Source: Pseudomonas akapageensis (GTDB lineage: Bacteria > Pseudomonadota > Gammaproteobacteria > Pseudomonadales > Pseudomonadaceae). Taken from it: DNA of 64,000 bases. Position 1 is the first letter of the stretch. Every line of letters begins with the position of its first letter. The notes beneath the pieces were generated by a model, which was not told the DNA's origin, made no database searches, and saw only the letters and a program-made list of their open reading frames with translations. The stretch is from assembly GCF_011355085.1 (NCBI RefSeq), contig NZ_VXCP01000057.1, forward strand, positions 1 to 64,000. The letters are read 5' to 3'. Shown piece after piece: positions 1-8,020 of this stretch. The translations under genes were made by a program, and so were the position numbers.

Positions 1-259
1 TGAGCGGGTGTTTTGCCAAGGTTCAAAAGAGTGGGTAGATGATTATCGCAGTGCGATCACCTTAGGCATGGCCCCCGGAGGCATCGTCAAGGTCTGGGTG
101 GGTGGTCCGTGCCTGGGGTTCAAGGAGGTCGGTCGCTTTCAAGCCGAGATCGAGCCGCTTGGGCCGTACAGGGGGAAGAGCAACGGCCAATACGTGCCTA
201 TAGAGCCTGAGAACAAAGCCTATATCGACCAGCACGGGATTCCATATGGCTCTTGGTAA
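1..259 (+). CDS. DUF2931-like lipoprotein, copy 1 (5' truncated by window edge)
   Basis: Only the last 85 or so residues are present; the reading frame is open from base 2 and the start lies left of the window. The visible part begins ERVFCQG and ends PYGSW, and nearly matches the C-termini of the next two genes, so it is the same family, which I read as DUF2931. That family is of unknown function and often found near T6SS effector genes in Pseudomonas. Its stop codon (257-259) lies 14 nt inside the next gene if that gene starts at 246. Family assignment is by recognition only. Confidence 0.75.
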   Translation, partial: ERVFCQGSKEWVDDYRSAITLGMAPGGIVKVWVGGPCLGFKEVGRFQAEIEPLGPYRGKSNGQYVPIEPENKAYIDQHGIPYGSW

Positions 260-899
260 CTCGCCCCCCATGAAGCGTCTGAGCCTGCTCGTCGGCCTGC
301 TGTTCAGTTTGTCTGCCTGTGCCAGCGGCCCCAGGCCGCCCAAGCTGCCCTATGACGGCTGGTACGTTGGCTTGGCCGCGCCGCGCCACATGGAGGTCTG
401 GGTCGAGACCGTGGATGTGCTCGACCAGCGCGGGATGGCGTTCTTTCGTGTGCATGGTGGTGTGGCAGGTTACACCCGCAAACCGGAAGGCTGGCACAAG
501 GGCGGGGGGAAAATGAAGCCGGTAAACAACGTCGATCTGCCGGAGCGGATCTTCCTGCGCTGGCAATCGCTGGCAGAGCCGCAAGCCTACAAGATCAGAA
601 TCCAGATCCCGCAGTGGGTGCGCGATGAGATGGTTAGACCTGAGCGGGTGTTTTGCCAAGGCTCAAAAGAATGGAAGAACGACCATCGCAAGATGATCAC
701 CTTAGGCATGGCCCCTGGCGGAATCGTCAAGGTCTGGATGGGTGGACCGTGCCTGGGGTTCAAGGAAGTCGGTCGTTTTCAGGCCGAGATCGAGCCGCTT
801 GGGCCTTACAGGGGGAAGAGCAACGGTCAATACGTGCCTATAGAGCCTGAGAACAAAGCCTATATCGACCAGCACGGTATTCCATATGGCACTTGGTAG
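246..899 (+). CDS. DUF2931-like lipoprotein, copy 2
   Basis: This is a 217-residue protein with a lipoprotein signal peptide: a hydrophobic stretch followed by the lipobox LSAC, so it should be anchored on the periplasmic face of a membrane. The body is closely similar to copies 1 and 3. The start is either ATG 246, overlapping the previous gene by 14 nt, or ATG 270, which gives a more normal signal peptide. Copy 3 has only the overlapping kind of ATG, which favours 246 and translational coupling. No biochemical role is known to me. Position beside a T6SS effector pair makes an immunity role possible, but that is inference. Confidence 0.8.
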   Translation: MALGNSPPMKRLSLLVGLLFSLSACASGPRPPKLPYDGWYVGLAAPRHMEVWVETVDVLDQRGMAFFRVHGGVAGYTRKPEGWHKGGGKMKPVNNVDLPERIFLRWQSLAEPQAYKIRIQIPQWVRDEMVRPERVFCQGSKEWKNDHRKMITLGMAPGGIVKVWMGGPCLGFKEVGRFQAEIEPLGPYRGKSNGQYVPIEPENKAYIDQHGIPYGTW

Positions 900-1539
900 G
901 ATTACCCGAAATAAACACCTGGCGTTGCTTATCGGCCTACTGCTCAGCCTTTGCGCCTGCGCCAGCGGTCCCAGGCCGCCCAATCTGCCCTATGACAGTT
1001 GGTATGTCGGGCTGGCCGCGCCGCGCCACATGGAGGTCTGGGTCGAGACTCTGGATGTGCTCGACCAGCGCGGATTGGCGTTTTTTCATGTGTTCGGAGG
1101 GGTAGCCGGTTACACCCGCAAGCCGGAAGGCTGGCACAAGGGGGGAGGGGCAATGAAACCGGTGAACAACGTTGACCTGCCGGAGCGGCTCTTCCTGCGC
1201 TGGCAATCGCTGGTGGAGCCGCAAGCCTACAAGATCAGAATTCAGATCCCGCAGTGGGTGCGCGATGAGATGGTTAGACCTGAGCGGGTGTTTTGCCAAG
1301 GAGCCAAAAAGTGGAAGGACGACTATCGAGACATGATCACCTTAGGCATGGCCCCCGGCGGCATCGTCAAGGTCTGGGTGGGTGGTCCGTGCCTGGGGTT
1401 CAAGGAGGTCGGTCGCTTTCAAGCCGAGGTCGAGCCGCTTGGGCCGTATCTGAACGGCAAAGGTATCTGTTACCGAGCGCCGAATCCCGAGGCTAAGGCC
1501 TATATCGATCAGCACGGTATTCCGTATGGGACTTGGTGA
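886..1539 (+). CDS. DUF2931-like lipoprotein, copy 3
   Basis: The product has 217 residues and a lipoprotein signal ending in LCAC, with the same body as copies 1 and 2. Near the C-terminus it differs from the other two: residues around LNGKGICYRAPNPEA replace RGKSNGQYVPIEPEN, so the array is a mosaic of conserved and diverged blocks. The start ATG 886 overlaps the stop of copy 2 (897-899) by 14 nt, because the codons for the terminal PYGTW also contain the next ATG. A different reading frame of the same bases therefore serves as junction twice in the array. Function unknown. Confidence 0.8.
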   Translation: MALGRITRNKHLALLIGLLLSLCACASGPRPPNLPYDSWYVGLAAPRHMEVWVETLDVLDQRGLAFFHVFGGVAGYTRKPEGWHKGGGAMKPVNNVDLPERLFLRWQSLVEPQAYKIRIQIPQWVRDEMVRPERVFCQGAKKWKDDYRDMITLGMAPGGIVKVWVGGPCLGFKEVGRFQAEVEPLGPYLNGKGICYRAPNPEAKAYIDQHGIPYGTW

Positions 1540-1621
1540 GGAGTACTTAAAGCGTGTTTGTTTTTATTTTCTATTTAAAACTCCGCTTTATTACTAGCGC
1601 ATTTTGAGAAAGGGTAATTCC

Positions 1622-2599
1622 ATGCAGAGAGTAAAGCATGCAGGTGGCACAAATAACTCTGATGGCAGTGTAACCAAGGTTGTGTCGGCGGACCATAGTT
1701 TGACGTGGGTGTCGCCAGCTGAAAACGAAGTGTTCAGTATCATGCAGGATGCCACGCTTCCCGAGATCGTTTTCGAGTTCCGCGCACAAGCGGCAGGCGA
1801 TTATAAATGGTCATGGGTGATCGAATGGGAGGCGAAAGCCAGTGGGTTGAGGGAGCGGGCGCGGAAGGGCGATGTCCTGCAAACCTTCAAGGACTCAGGC
1901 TCGTTTCTCAGTAATGAGAGAACATGGTCGGTTGATTTTTCCGAAAAAGTCCTCGGTGGCAAGCTGACAGTGACGGTGGTTGTCGGCCAAAGGAAACTTG
2001 TGAGATCAGTCATGATAACGGGACAAAACCCCACCTCAGAGAGTGTTGCGACTTATGTAAGCACTCTCGAGGACATGACCGGTTTCGAAAAACTTCTCGA
2101 GCAAGAAACTAACTGCAAGCACTTCATCGATTTTGATGGTGAGCCAATCGTTGCCTTTGATAAAGGCTATGGCATCACGCAAATGACCAATCCTGCGCCT
2201 TCCTATGAACAGGCATGGAGCTGGAAAGCCAATATCCTGGCGGGGTCGTCCATTTACAAGGACAAAGTTAGGGCTGCCAGGAAATACCTGGGGCAAGCGG
2301 GCAGAACCTATACGGACGATCAGCTTCGGCATGAGGTGTTCAGCCGTTGGAACGGCGGTTCCTATCATGTGTGGGACTCGGCGGCAAATGCGTGGGTCAG
2401 GAAAAAGAACATCCTCTGCGATTCCAATACCGGGAACATCGGCTGGTCGATGGATAACGAAAAAAATAAAGACAAGACGGAGGCCGAACTGCGTGAGCGA
2501 GATAAGGATACTTACAAGAAAGGCACGAAGGGACAGTCGGATGATCACCCGTGGGGATATAAGGGAGTGTGCTATGCGGATCATGTCCTCGCGGAATAA
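1622..2599 (+). CDS. Putative T6SS effector, possibly a lysozyme/transglycosylase-like enzyme
   Basis: The protein has 325 residues and no signal peptide. ATG 1622 is chosen because AAAGG lies about 7 nt upstream. The N-terminal part (about residues 1-140) looks like a beta-rich carrier domain. The C-terminal part contains an acidic stretch, then GYGITQMTNP and an ASWKANI-like helix, which resembles the G-x-T-Q region of lysozyme-fold lytic transglycosylases; this is a tentative reading. The next gene overlaps it by 26 nt and encodes a secreted protein, and a PAAR gene follows, which is the usual layout of a T6SS effector/immunity pair. Base composition here is more AT-rich than in the tss genes, suggesting acquisition. 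Confidence 0.6.
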   Translation: MQRVKHAGGTNNSDGSVTKVVSADHSLTWVSPAENEVFSIMQDATLPEIVFEFRAQAAGDYKWSWVIEWEAKASGLRERARKGDVLQTFKDSGSFLSNERTWSVDFSEKVLGGKLTVTVVVGQRKLVRSVMITGQNPTSESVATYVSTLEDMTGFEKLLEQETNCKHFIDFDGEPIVAFDKGYGITQMTNPAPSYEQAWSWKANILAGSSIYKDKVRAARKYLGQAGRTYTDDQLRHEVFSRWNGGSYHVWDSAANAWVRKKNILCDSNTGNIGWSMDNEKNKDKTEAELRERDKDTYKKGTKGQSDDHPWGYKGVCYADHVLAE

Positions 2600-3161
2600 A
2601 TTTGGACGGCCGCTGGTTTTTATTTTGCTGGCTTTTACTGCAGTGGGCAATGTGTTTGCCGGTGTCGCAGCGTCATGGGTGGGCAACAAGGACGGCCAAG
2701 TGCGTATTGAGATGGCGGATGGAAGTGACTATGGCTTGAAGTTGTTCTCCGATGTGCAAGGTGTTTATTACGACAAGAGCAAGCACCAGATTGAGGGGAG
2801 TGCTTATGTCTCCGTATTCCAAGTGTCGCCTTCCAATCCTGGAAAGCCTGAGGGGTTTTGTGGAGCGGGCAGTGAGGTTTGGCTCTATGTATACAAGGTG
2901 GCCGGCACCAATTTGAGCGAGCAAACAAGAGTGTTGGTGAGTAGTTGCCTGCGTTCGATTTCAATGAACAGTCAGAATTCGGGTGAAGACACACAAGATG
3001 CTGATTTTTCTTCAGTGCAATGGCATGCACAGGGCTTTTCCATTGAGTGGTTCGAGAATGTAGATGCGGCAGGGCGGTCCTTGAGCTCAACCAAATATGT
3101 ATTACGTGACAATGTGTTTTTGCCGCTGGAAGTATTGAATAAAGAAAGCCCGAATGAGTAA
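2574..3161 (+). CDS. Secreted protein, probable immunity partner of the upstream effector
   Basis: The product has 195 residues with a clear signal peptide (about 1-30, cleavage near VFA-G), so it should act in the periplasm. ATG 2574 is preceded by GGGAG at a good distance and lies inside the end of the upstream gene, giving translational coupling that suits a toxin/immunity pair. A periplasmic immunity protein fits an effector that attacks peptidoglycan. I recognise no domain in the mature part. It has three cysteines, one in FCGAGSE and one in SSCLRS plus none paired nearby, so a disulfide is possible. The pairing is inferred from context. Confidence 0.6.
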   Translation: MRIMSSRNKFGRPLVFILLAFTAVGNVFAGVAASWVGNKDGQVRIEMADGSDYGLKLFSDVQGVYYDKSKHQIEGSAYVSVFQVSPSNPGKPEGFCGAGSEVWLYVYKVAGTNLSEQTRVLVSSCLRSISMNSQNSGEDTQDADFSSVQWHAQGFSIEWFENVDAAGRSLSSTKYVLRDNVFLPLEVLNKESPNE

Positions 3162-3191
3162 GTGATCGGTTCGTTTAAAAAGGAGTAATAC

Positions 3192-3455
3192 ATGAAAGGC
3201 ATCATTCGTATTGGCGACAAAACGACCGGGGGTGGCACCGTACTTTCGGGCTCTACCGCCATGCAGTTCGGTGGTATCGGCGTGGCTCGTCTTGGCGACC
3301 CAGTGAAGTGTCCGATTCCGGGTCATGGTCGCACCGTGATTGCCGAGGGGCACCCGGTGTTTAAAGACAACGGAGTGCCAATTGCATTTCAAGGGCATTG
3401 CTGCGCCTGCGGTTGCACGTTGATTTCGTCACTCTCTCAAGCGGGCGCGATCTGA
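3192..3455 (+). CDS. PAAR-domain protein, T6SS spike tip
   Basis: This 87-residue protein is a minimal PAAR domain. It starts MKGIIRIGDKTTGGG, a typical PAAR opening, followed by GDPVKCP with a histidine and cysteines (GHCCACGC) near the end that suit the metal-binding tip. PAAR proteins cap the VgrG spike and carry or recruit effectors. A strong ribosome site, AAGGAG, lies about 6 nt before ATG. It has no C-terminal toxin extension, so cargo is probably the separate protein encoded two genes upstream. Confidence 0.85.
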   Translation: MKGIIRIGDKTTGGGTVLSGSTAMQFGGIGVARLGDPVKCPIPGHGRTVIAEGHPVFKDNGVPIAFQGHCCACGCTLISSLSQAGAI

Positions 3456-3457
3456 CC

Positions 3458-4690
3458 ATGCCAGTCAGACTGGATCAAGTTCCGGCGCTGGCGCCGCGCC
3501 CCGTCCCACCTCGTGCCTGGCTGTGGCTAGGCCTGCTTTTGCTTTTTCTGCTGCTGGGTGTGGGATTGACGTTGCTGTTCGGTGATGAAGCTTTGCGCCA
3601 GCAACCCGTTGATTTCTGGGGCCTGGCCTTGGGTGTGCCGCTGTTGGGTTGGGGCTTGCTGGGTTTAGGGCGCGCATTGCTTTACATCGGCCAGCAAAGC
3701 GCAGCCGACGGTTGGGATGAGGCGCGCGAGGAGGACTTGATCCGCAGAACGCGTCGGGGGCGGCGTTCCCAGCAAGTGTTGAGCGCCAGCGTGTATACCG
3801 CGCTGCGAAAGCCAGGGGAGAAGCCGGGAGCACAAATGGACGCCCTGCTGAAGGGAACTGTGGTGTTAACGGCACAGCCATCCCGGCTGGGCGAACCGGG
3901 ACTGCGTCATAGCCGATTGCCCGGCGATACGGAAGGAGGCCCGGAGCTCATACTGCTGGGGGCCCTGGCGCAAGTGCTCGCCGACCTCGCGCCAACCCTG
4001 ACACATCTGCCTGACGATACGCCCTTGGCCTTGCTGTTGGAGGTCGACAGCAGTTTGCCGGAGCATCAGTTGCGCCGCGTGTGGCGACAGGCCTGGAGTG
4101 AGTGCGGGATCCGTCAGTCGACCACGCCGGTCGAAGGAAGTGGCCTGACCGCACTCGACCAATGGCTCGACCAGCGCATCGACGATCAAGCGCTTTTGCT
4201 GGTGGTTGCGGTGCAGTTCGCCCCAGAGCAGCCCGAAGGCACGGCCGAGGCAGCGGTGGGGTTGCTGTTCGGCAACCGCCTGACACAAACCATCCTGCCG
4301 GCGATTGCCTACCTCCACCGTCCGGAGCAGGCACGCGGGCCGAGCACCGAAGCAGTGCGCTATGGGGCACGCCAGGCGCTGGACTGGGTGCCGCTGGAAG
4401 CGCCAGCCATCCAGCACGTCTGGCGGGTGGGAGTCACTGCACAACAGGATGCGGCGCTGAACACCGTATTGGCCGAACTCTCATTGCCGGCCAAGCCCAA
4501 GCAGAGCTTTTGCAACCTGGATGCAACGCTGGGGCATCCCGGCCAGGCCTCACCATGGCTGGCCATCGCCGCCGCGACCCAGACCATTCAATGTGGCGTC
4601 GGGCCGCAATTCATTTTCAGTGGGGGCGGCGCCAACGAGGCGGGGCTCTGGAGCACGGTGGTGACGCCGGTGCCATCGCTTTCGAACTAG
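3458..4690 (+). CDS. T6SS-associated membrane protein of unknown function
   Basis: The protein has 410 residues if it starts at ATG 3458, two bases after the PAAR stop. Two hydrophobic segments (about residues 20-41 and 52-77) are followed by a large soluble domain. The last 60 residues contain ATLGHPGQASPWLA and a glycine-rich GGGANEAG segment that loosely recall the end of a thiolase/ketoacyl-synthase fold, but the resemblance is weak. It sits directly upstream of tssM and is probably co-transcribed with it. It may help assemble or regulate the membrane complex; this is inferred from position only. The track offers an earlier start at 3398, but that would overlap PAAR by 58 nt and lacks a ribosome site. 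Confidence 0.65.
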   Translation: MPVRLDQVPALAPRPVPPRAWLWLGLLLLFLLLGVGLTLLFGDEALRQQPVDFWGLALGVPLLGWGLLGLGRALLYIGQQSAADGWDEAREEDLIRRTRRGRRSQQVLSASVYTALRKPGEKPGAQMDALLKGTVVLTAQPSRLGEPGLRHSRLPGDTEGGPELILLGALAQVLADLAPTLTHLPDDTPLALLLEVDSSLPEHQLRRVWRQAWSECGIRQSTTPVEGSGLTALDQWLDQRIDDQALLLVVAVQFAPEQPEGTAEAAVGLLFGNRLTQTILPAIAYLHRPEQARGPSTEAVRYGARQALDWVPLEAPAIQHVWRVGVTAQQDAALNTVLAELSLPAKPKQSFCNLDATLGHPGQASPWLAIAAATQTIQCGVGPQFIFSGGGANEAGLWSTVVTPVPSLSN

Positions 4691-4699
4691 GAGTCTTGC

Positions 4700-7600
4700 A
4701 TGCAGTTTCGACGCTCGGTAGGGGTAGGTGGTGTTCTGGTTGGTGGGCTGTTGCTGACCGCTGTGGTCCTGGGGGGGGTGGTCTGGTTTCACCCAGAGTG
4801 GTTGGGGATGGCCGCTGGCAGTGCCCGGCAAACGTTCTGGCTGTCGGTAATCGCGGCGGCGGCATTGGTCGTGGTGACATTGCTGGGCAGCTACCGTCTG
4901 CTGTGGCGGCAGCAGGGCCTTTCCGCCTATCGCCTGCAGTACGCGGATGAAGGGTTACAGCCCAGGCAAGTCAGCTTGCCTCCTCCCGCAGAGGCGCGGA
5001 CGGCGCAAAAGTTTGCCGCGCTTGATGCGCAAATGCGTCACCGCTACGGATTCTTCTGGCGTCGCAAGGTCCGTCTGCTGCTTGTCGTTGGCGAACCCGC
5101 ACAGATCGATGCCATCGCCCCGGGCCTGATCGAGGCGCAGCCATGGTTGGAAGGGCAGAATACGGTGCTGTTGTGGGGCGGCAGTCTGACGGGCGCGCCG
5201 GGTGAGTCCTTGATCGAACAGTGGCGTCAGCTGTGTCGCTGGCGTGGGCTGGATGGGGTGGTCTGGACTTTGGACAAGGCGCAGAGCGCCGATGTGGCCG
5301 TGATGGGCGCGGGCGTGCGCCGTTTGCAGGATCTGGCCCGGGGGGGCGGCTGGCAGCTGCCGCTGCACCTGTGGCAGGTTTGCGACAGCGCCTGGCCGCA
5401 AGCCACGCGTAAAACCCAACCGGTGGGCTGCCGGTTGCCCCCGCAATTAACCGAGCAGGATCTGCAAACCCATCTGGATCCGTTGCTGGACCCCTTGCGT
5501 AGCACGGGCCTGGAGCAGATGCAGGGCGATATGGGCCATGACTTTTTGCTGCGCCTGTCCCGCGATCTGCAAGTCGAGGGCATTGCCCGCTGGCGCCAGG
5601 CGCTGGCGCCTTGGTTAAACGAGTTCGCCCGTGGCGTGCCACTGCGCGGATTGTGGTTCAGCCTGCCGCTGCAACGCGGTTCGGTGTTGCTCCAGCACGA
5701 TTGGCTGGCGGACCCAGCCTGGGGTGGTGTGCTCGGTGATCACAACGCGACTGCTCGCCGGGTGGGCTGGAGCGCCCCGCGTATCGGCTATGCGCTGATG
5801 CTGGGTCTGGCCGCTGTGTGGGGCGCGGGGCTGCTGCTGTCGTTCACCAGCAACCGCGCGCAGATCGCGGAAATCCAGACCTCGTTGGCCACCCTTCAAC
5901 AGGCCGAGCCCGGCGAAGCACAACGCCTGGCCCTGAGCGAATGGGTCCTCCAGTTGGGACGCCTGGACTACCGCGCCGAACACGGTGCGCCCTGGTACCA
6001 ACGCTTCGGCCTCAACCAGAACCGCGCCTTGCTCGATGCTTTGTGGCCGCACTACGTCGAGGTCACTCACCGCCTGCTGCGTGATCCAGCCGCCGCCAAT
6101 TTGACCGCGCAGCTCAACGCCCTGATCAAACTCCCCCCGGACAGCCCGGAACGCGCCAAACGTTCCGGCGAGGCCTACGACCAACTCAAGGCCTACCTGA
6201 TGTTGGCGAACCCGGAAAAGGCCGACGCGGCTTTTCTGGTCAAAGTCCTGGGCCACGCCGAACCGGATATGTGGCAGTTCTACGCCGAACAGTTGCCCAC
6301 CCATCCCCAGTGGCGCCTCGAAGCCGACCCTAAGCTGGTCGCCCAGGCCCGCCAGGTGCTGCTCGGCCAATTGGGTCAACGCAATGCCGAGGCCAGCCTG
6401 TACCAGCAGGTCCTCGACAGCACCGCCAGCCACTACCCAGCCTTGCGCCTGCAGCAGATGCTCGGTGACAGCGGCGGCATGGCGCTGTTCTCCACTACCG
6501 CCAGCGTCCCCGGCGTGTTCACCCGCCAGGCCTGGGAAGGGCAGGTGCGCCAGGCCATCGACAAAATCGCCGAGGCGCGCCGCGAGGAAGTCGACTGGGT
6601 GCTCAGCGACAATCCCGCGAGCCTCGCCGTCGAGCTGAGCCCGGATGTGCTGCGCGAACGCCTCACCGCCCGCTACTTCCAGGATTACAGCGGCGCCTGG
6701 CTGGATTTCCTCGGCAGCCTGCGCTGGCACCCGGCCGACAGCCTGGGCGATGTGATCGACCAGTTGACCCTGATGAGCGACGTGCGCCAGTCGCCGCTGA
6801 TCGCCTTGATGAACACCCTGGCCTACCAGGGCCAGGCCGGCAGCCGTCGCCAGGCCTTGGCCGATTCGCTGCTGCAGTCGGCGCAGCAGTTGATCGCCCA
6901 GGATAAGGTGCCGGCGATCGAGCAACAGATGCAGGGCCCAAGTGGTCCGCTGGACGCCACCTTCGGCCCCTTGCTGACCCTGCTTGGCAGCGCCTCTGAA
7001 GACAAGACCGGCAACGACAGCCTGAGCCTGCAAGCCTTCCTCACCCAGGTCACCCGCGTGCGCCTGACCCTGCAACAAGTAAGCACCGCCCCCGACCCGC
7101 AAGCCATGACCCAGGCCCTGGCGCAAACCGTATTCCAGGGCAAGAACGTCGACCTCACCGAGACCCAGGCCTATGGCAACCTGCTCGCCGCCAGCCTCGG
7201 CGCGGAGTGGGGCGGGATCGGCCAGACCCTCTTCGTGCAGCCGCTGGAGCAGGCTTGGCAGCGGGTTCTGCAACCCTCGGCGGCGAGCCTCAACCGTCAG
7301 TGGCAGCGGGCGATTGTCAGCCATTGGCAGAGTGCGTTCGCCAGCCGCTACCCGTTCGCTGCTACTCCGAGCGACGCTTCGCTGCCGATGCTGGGGCAGA
7401 TGATCCGCGCCGACTCCGGGCGCATCGAGCAGTTTCTGCAGCAGCAACTGGGCGGCGTATTGCGCAAGGAAGGCGACCGCTGGGTGGCCGACCCTCGGCA
7501 CAGCCAGGGCCTGCGCTTCAACCCGCAGTTCCTCACGGCCATCAACCAGCTCAGCCACCTGGCCGACGTGCTCTATACCGACGGCGGCATGGGCCTGAGC

Positions 7601-8020
7601 TTCGAACTGCGCGGCAAACCGGTGCGCGACGTGGTGGAAACCATTTTCGTCCTCAATGGCGAAAAGCATCACTACTTCAACCAGAAGGAAAGCTGGCAGC
7701 GCTTCGCCTGGCCGGGACGCAGTGACCGGCCAGGCGTAAGCCTGACCTGGACCAGCGTACGCACTGGCGCGCGCCTGTTCGGCGATTACGAGGGCACCTG
7801 GGGCCTGATCCGCCTGCTGGAACAAGCCCAGGTCACCCCGCTGGACGACGCCGACAGCCGCTACCGCCTGGTGCTCAAGGCCCCAGATGGCCTGGGCCTG
7901 ACCTGGCATCTGCGCACTGAACTGGGGGCGGGGCCCTTGGCCTTGCTCAAGCTACGGGGTTTCAAGTTGCCGTCGCAGATATTTCTCGCCGAGGGCGGTA
8001 AGAACGGAGGATTCGAATGA
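4700..8020 (+). CDS. tssM: T6SS membrane complex protein TssM (IcmF family)
   Basis: This 1106-residue inner-membrane protein spans the envelope and binds TssL and the TssJ lipoprotein. Two hydrophobic segments near the N-terminus (about 9-30 and 40-65) and one at about 362-383 match TssM topology, leaving a large periplasmic part. The C-terminal region, with FELRGKPVRDV, FAWPG and GTWGLIRLL, is the typical IcmF_C domain. Where many TssM proteins have a Walker A loop, this one has VVGEPAQIDA, which lacks the GKT/S core, so ATP binding is doubtful. AGGAG precedes ATG. It overlaps tssA by 4 nt. Confidence 0.93.
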   Translation: MQFRRSVGVGGVLVGGLLLTAVVLGGVVWFHPEWLGMAAGSARQTFWLSVIAAAALVVVTLLGSYRLLWRQQGLSAYRLQYADEGLQPRQVSLPPPAEARTAQKFAALDAQMRHRYGFFWRRKVRLLLVVGEPAQIDAIAPGLIEAQPWLEGQNTVLLWGGSLTGAPGESLIEQWRQLCRWRGLDGVVWTLDKAQSADVAVMGAGVRRLQDLARGGGWQLPLHLWQVCDSAWPQATRKTQPVGCRLPPQLTEQDLQTHLDPLLDPLRSTGLEQMQGDMGHDFLLRLSRDLQVEGIARWRQALAPWLNEFARGVPLRGLWFSLPLQRGSVLLQHDWLADPAWGGVLGDHNATARRVGWSAPRIGYALMLGLAAVWGAGLLLSFTSNRAQIAEIQTSLATLQQAEPGEAQRLALSEWVLQLGRLDYRAEHGAPWYQRFGLNQNRALLDALWPHYVEVTHRLLRDPAAANLTAQLNALIKLPPDSPERAKRSGEAYDQLKAYLMLANPEKADAAFLVKVLGHAEPDMWQFYAEQLPTHPQWRLEADPKLVAQARQVLLGQLGQRNAEASLYQQVLDSTASHYPALRLQQMLGDSGGMALFSTTASVPGVFTRQAWEGQVRQAIDKIAEARREEVDWVLSDNPASLAVELSPDVLRERLTARYFQDYSGAWLDFLGSLRWHPADSLGDVIDQLTLMSDVRQSPLIALMNTLAYQGQAGSRRQALADSLLQSAQQLIAQDKVPAIEQQMQGPSGPLDATFGPLLTLLGSASEDKTGNDSLSLQAFLTQVTRVRLTLQQVSTAPDPQAMTQALAQTVFQGKNVDLTETQAYGNLLAASLGAEWGGIGQTLFVQPLEQAWQRVLQPSAASLNRQWQRAIVSHWQSAFASRYPFAATPSDASLPMLGQMIRADSGRIEQFLQQQLGGVLRKEGDRWVADPRHSQGLRFNPQFLTAINQLSHLADVLYTDGGMGLSFELRGKPVRDVVETIFVLNGEKHHYFNQKESWQRFAWPGRSDRPGVSLTWTSVRTGARLFGDYEGTWGLIRLLEQAQVTPLDDADSRYRLVLKAPDGLGLTWHLRTELGAGPLALLKLRGFKLPSQIFLAEGGKNGGFE

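Larger units (their letters stand above)
1..1539 (+). repeat. Tandem triplication of a DUF2931 lipoprotein gene
   Basis: Three head-to-tail copies with a period of about 640 bp. Long stretches are near-identical at DNA level, for example the segment starting GAGCGGGTGTTTTGCCAAGG at 2, 642 and 1282. This implies recent duplication or gene conversion. The array may extend left of the window. Confidence 0.9.

Noticed and set aside
5615..7909. 764-residue open frame on the minus strand within tssM
   Set aside because: Shadow of the high-GC tssM gene; no recognisable domains and no ribosome site.
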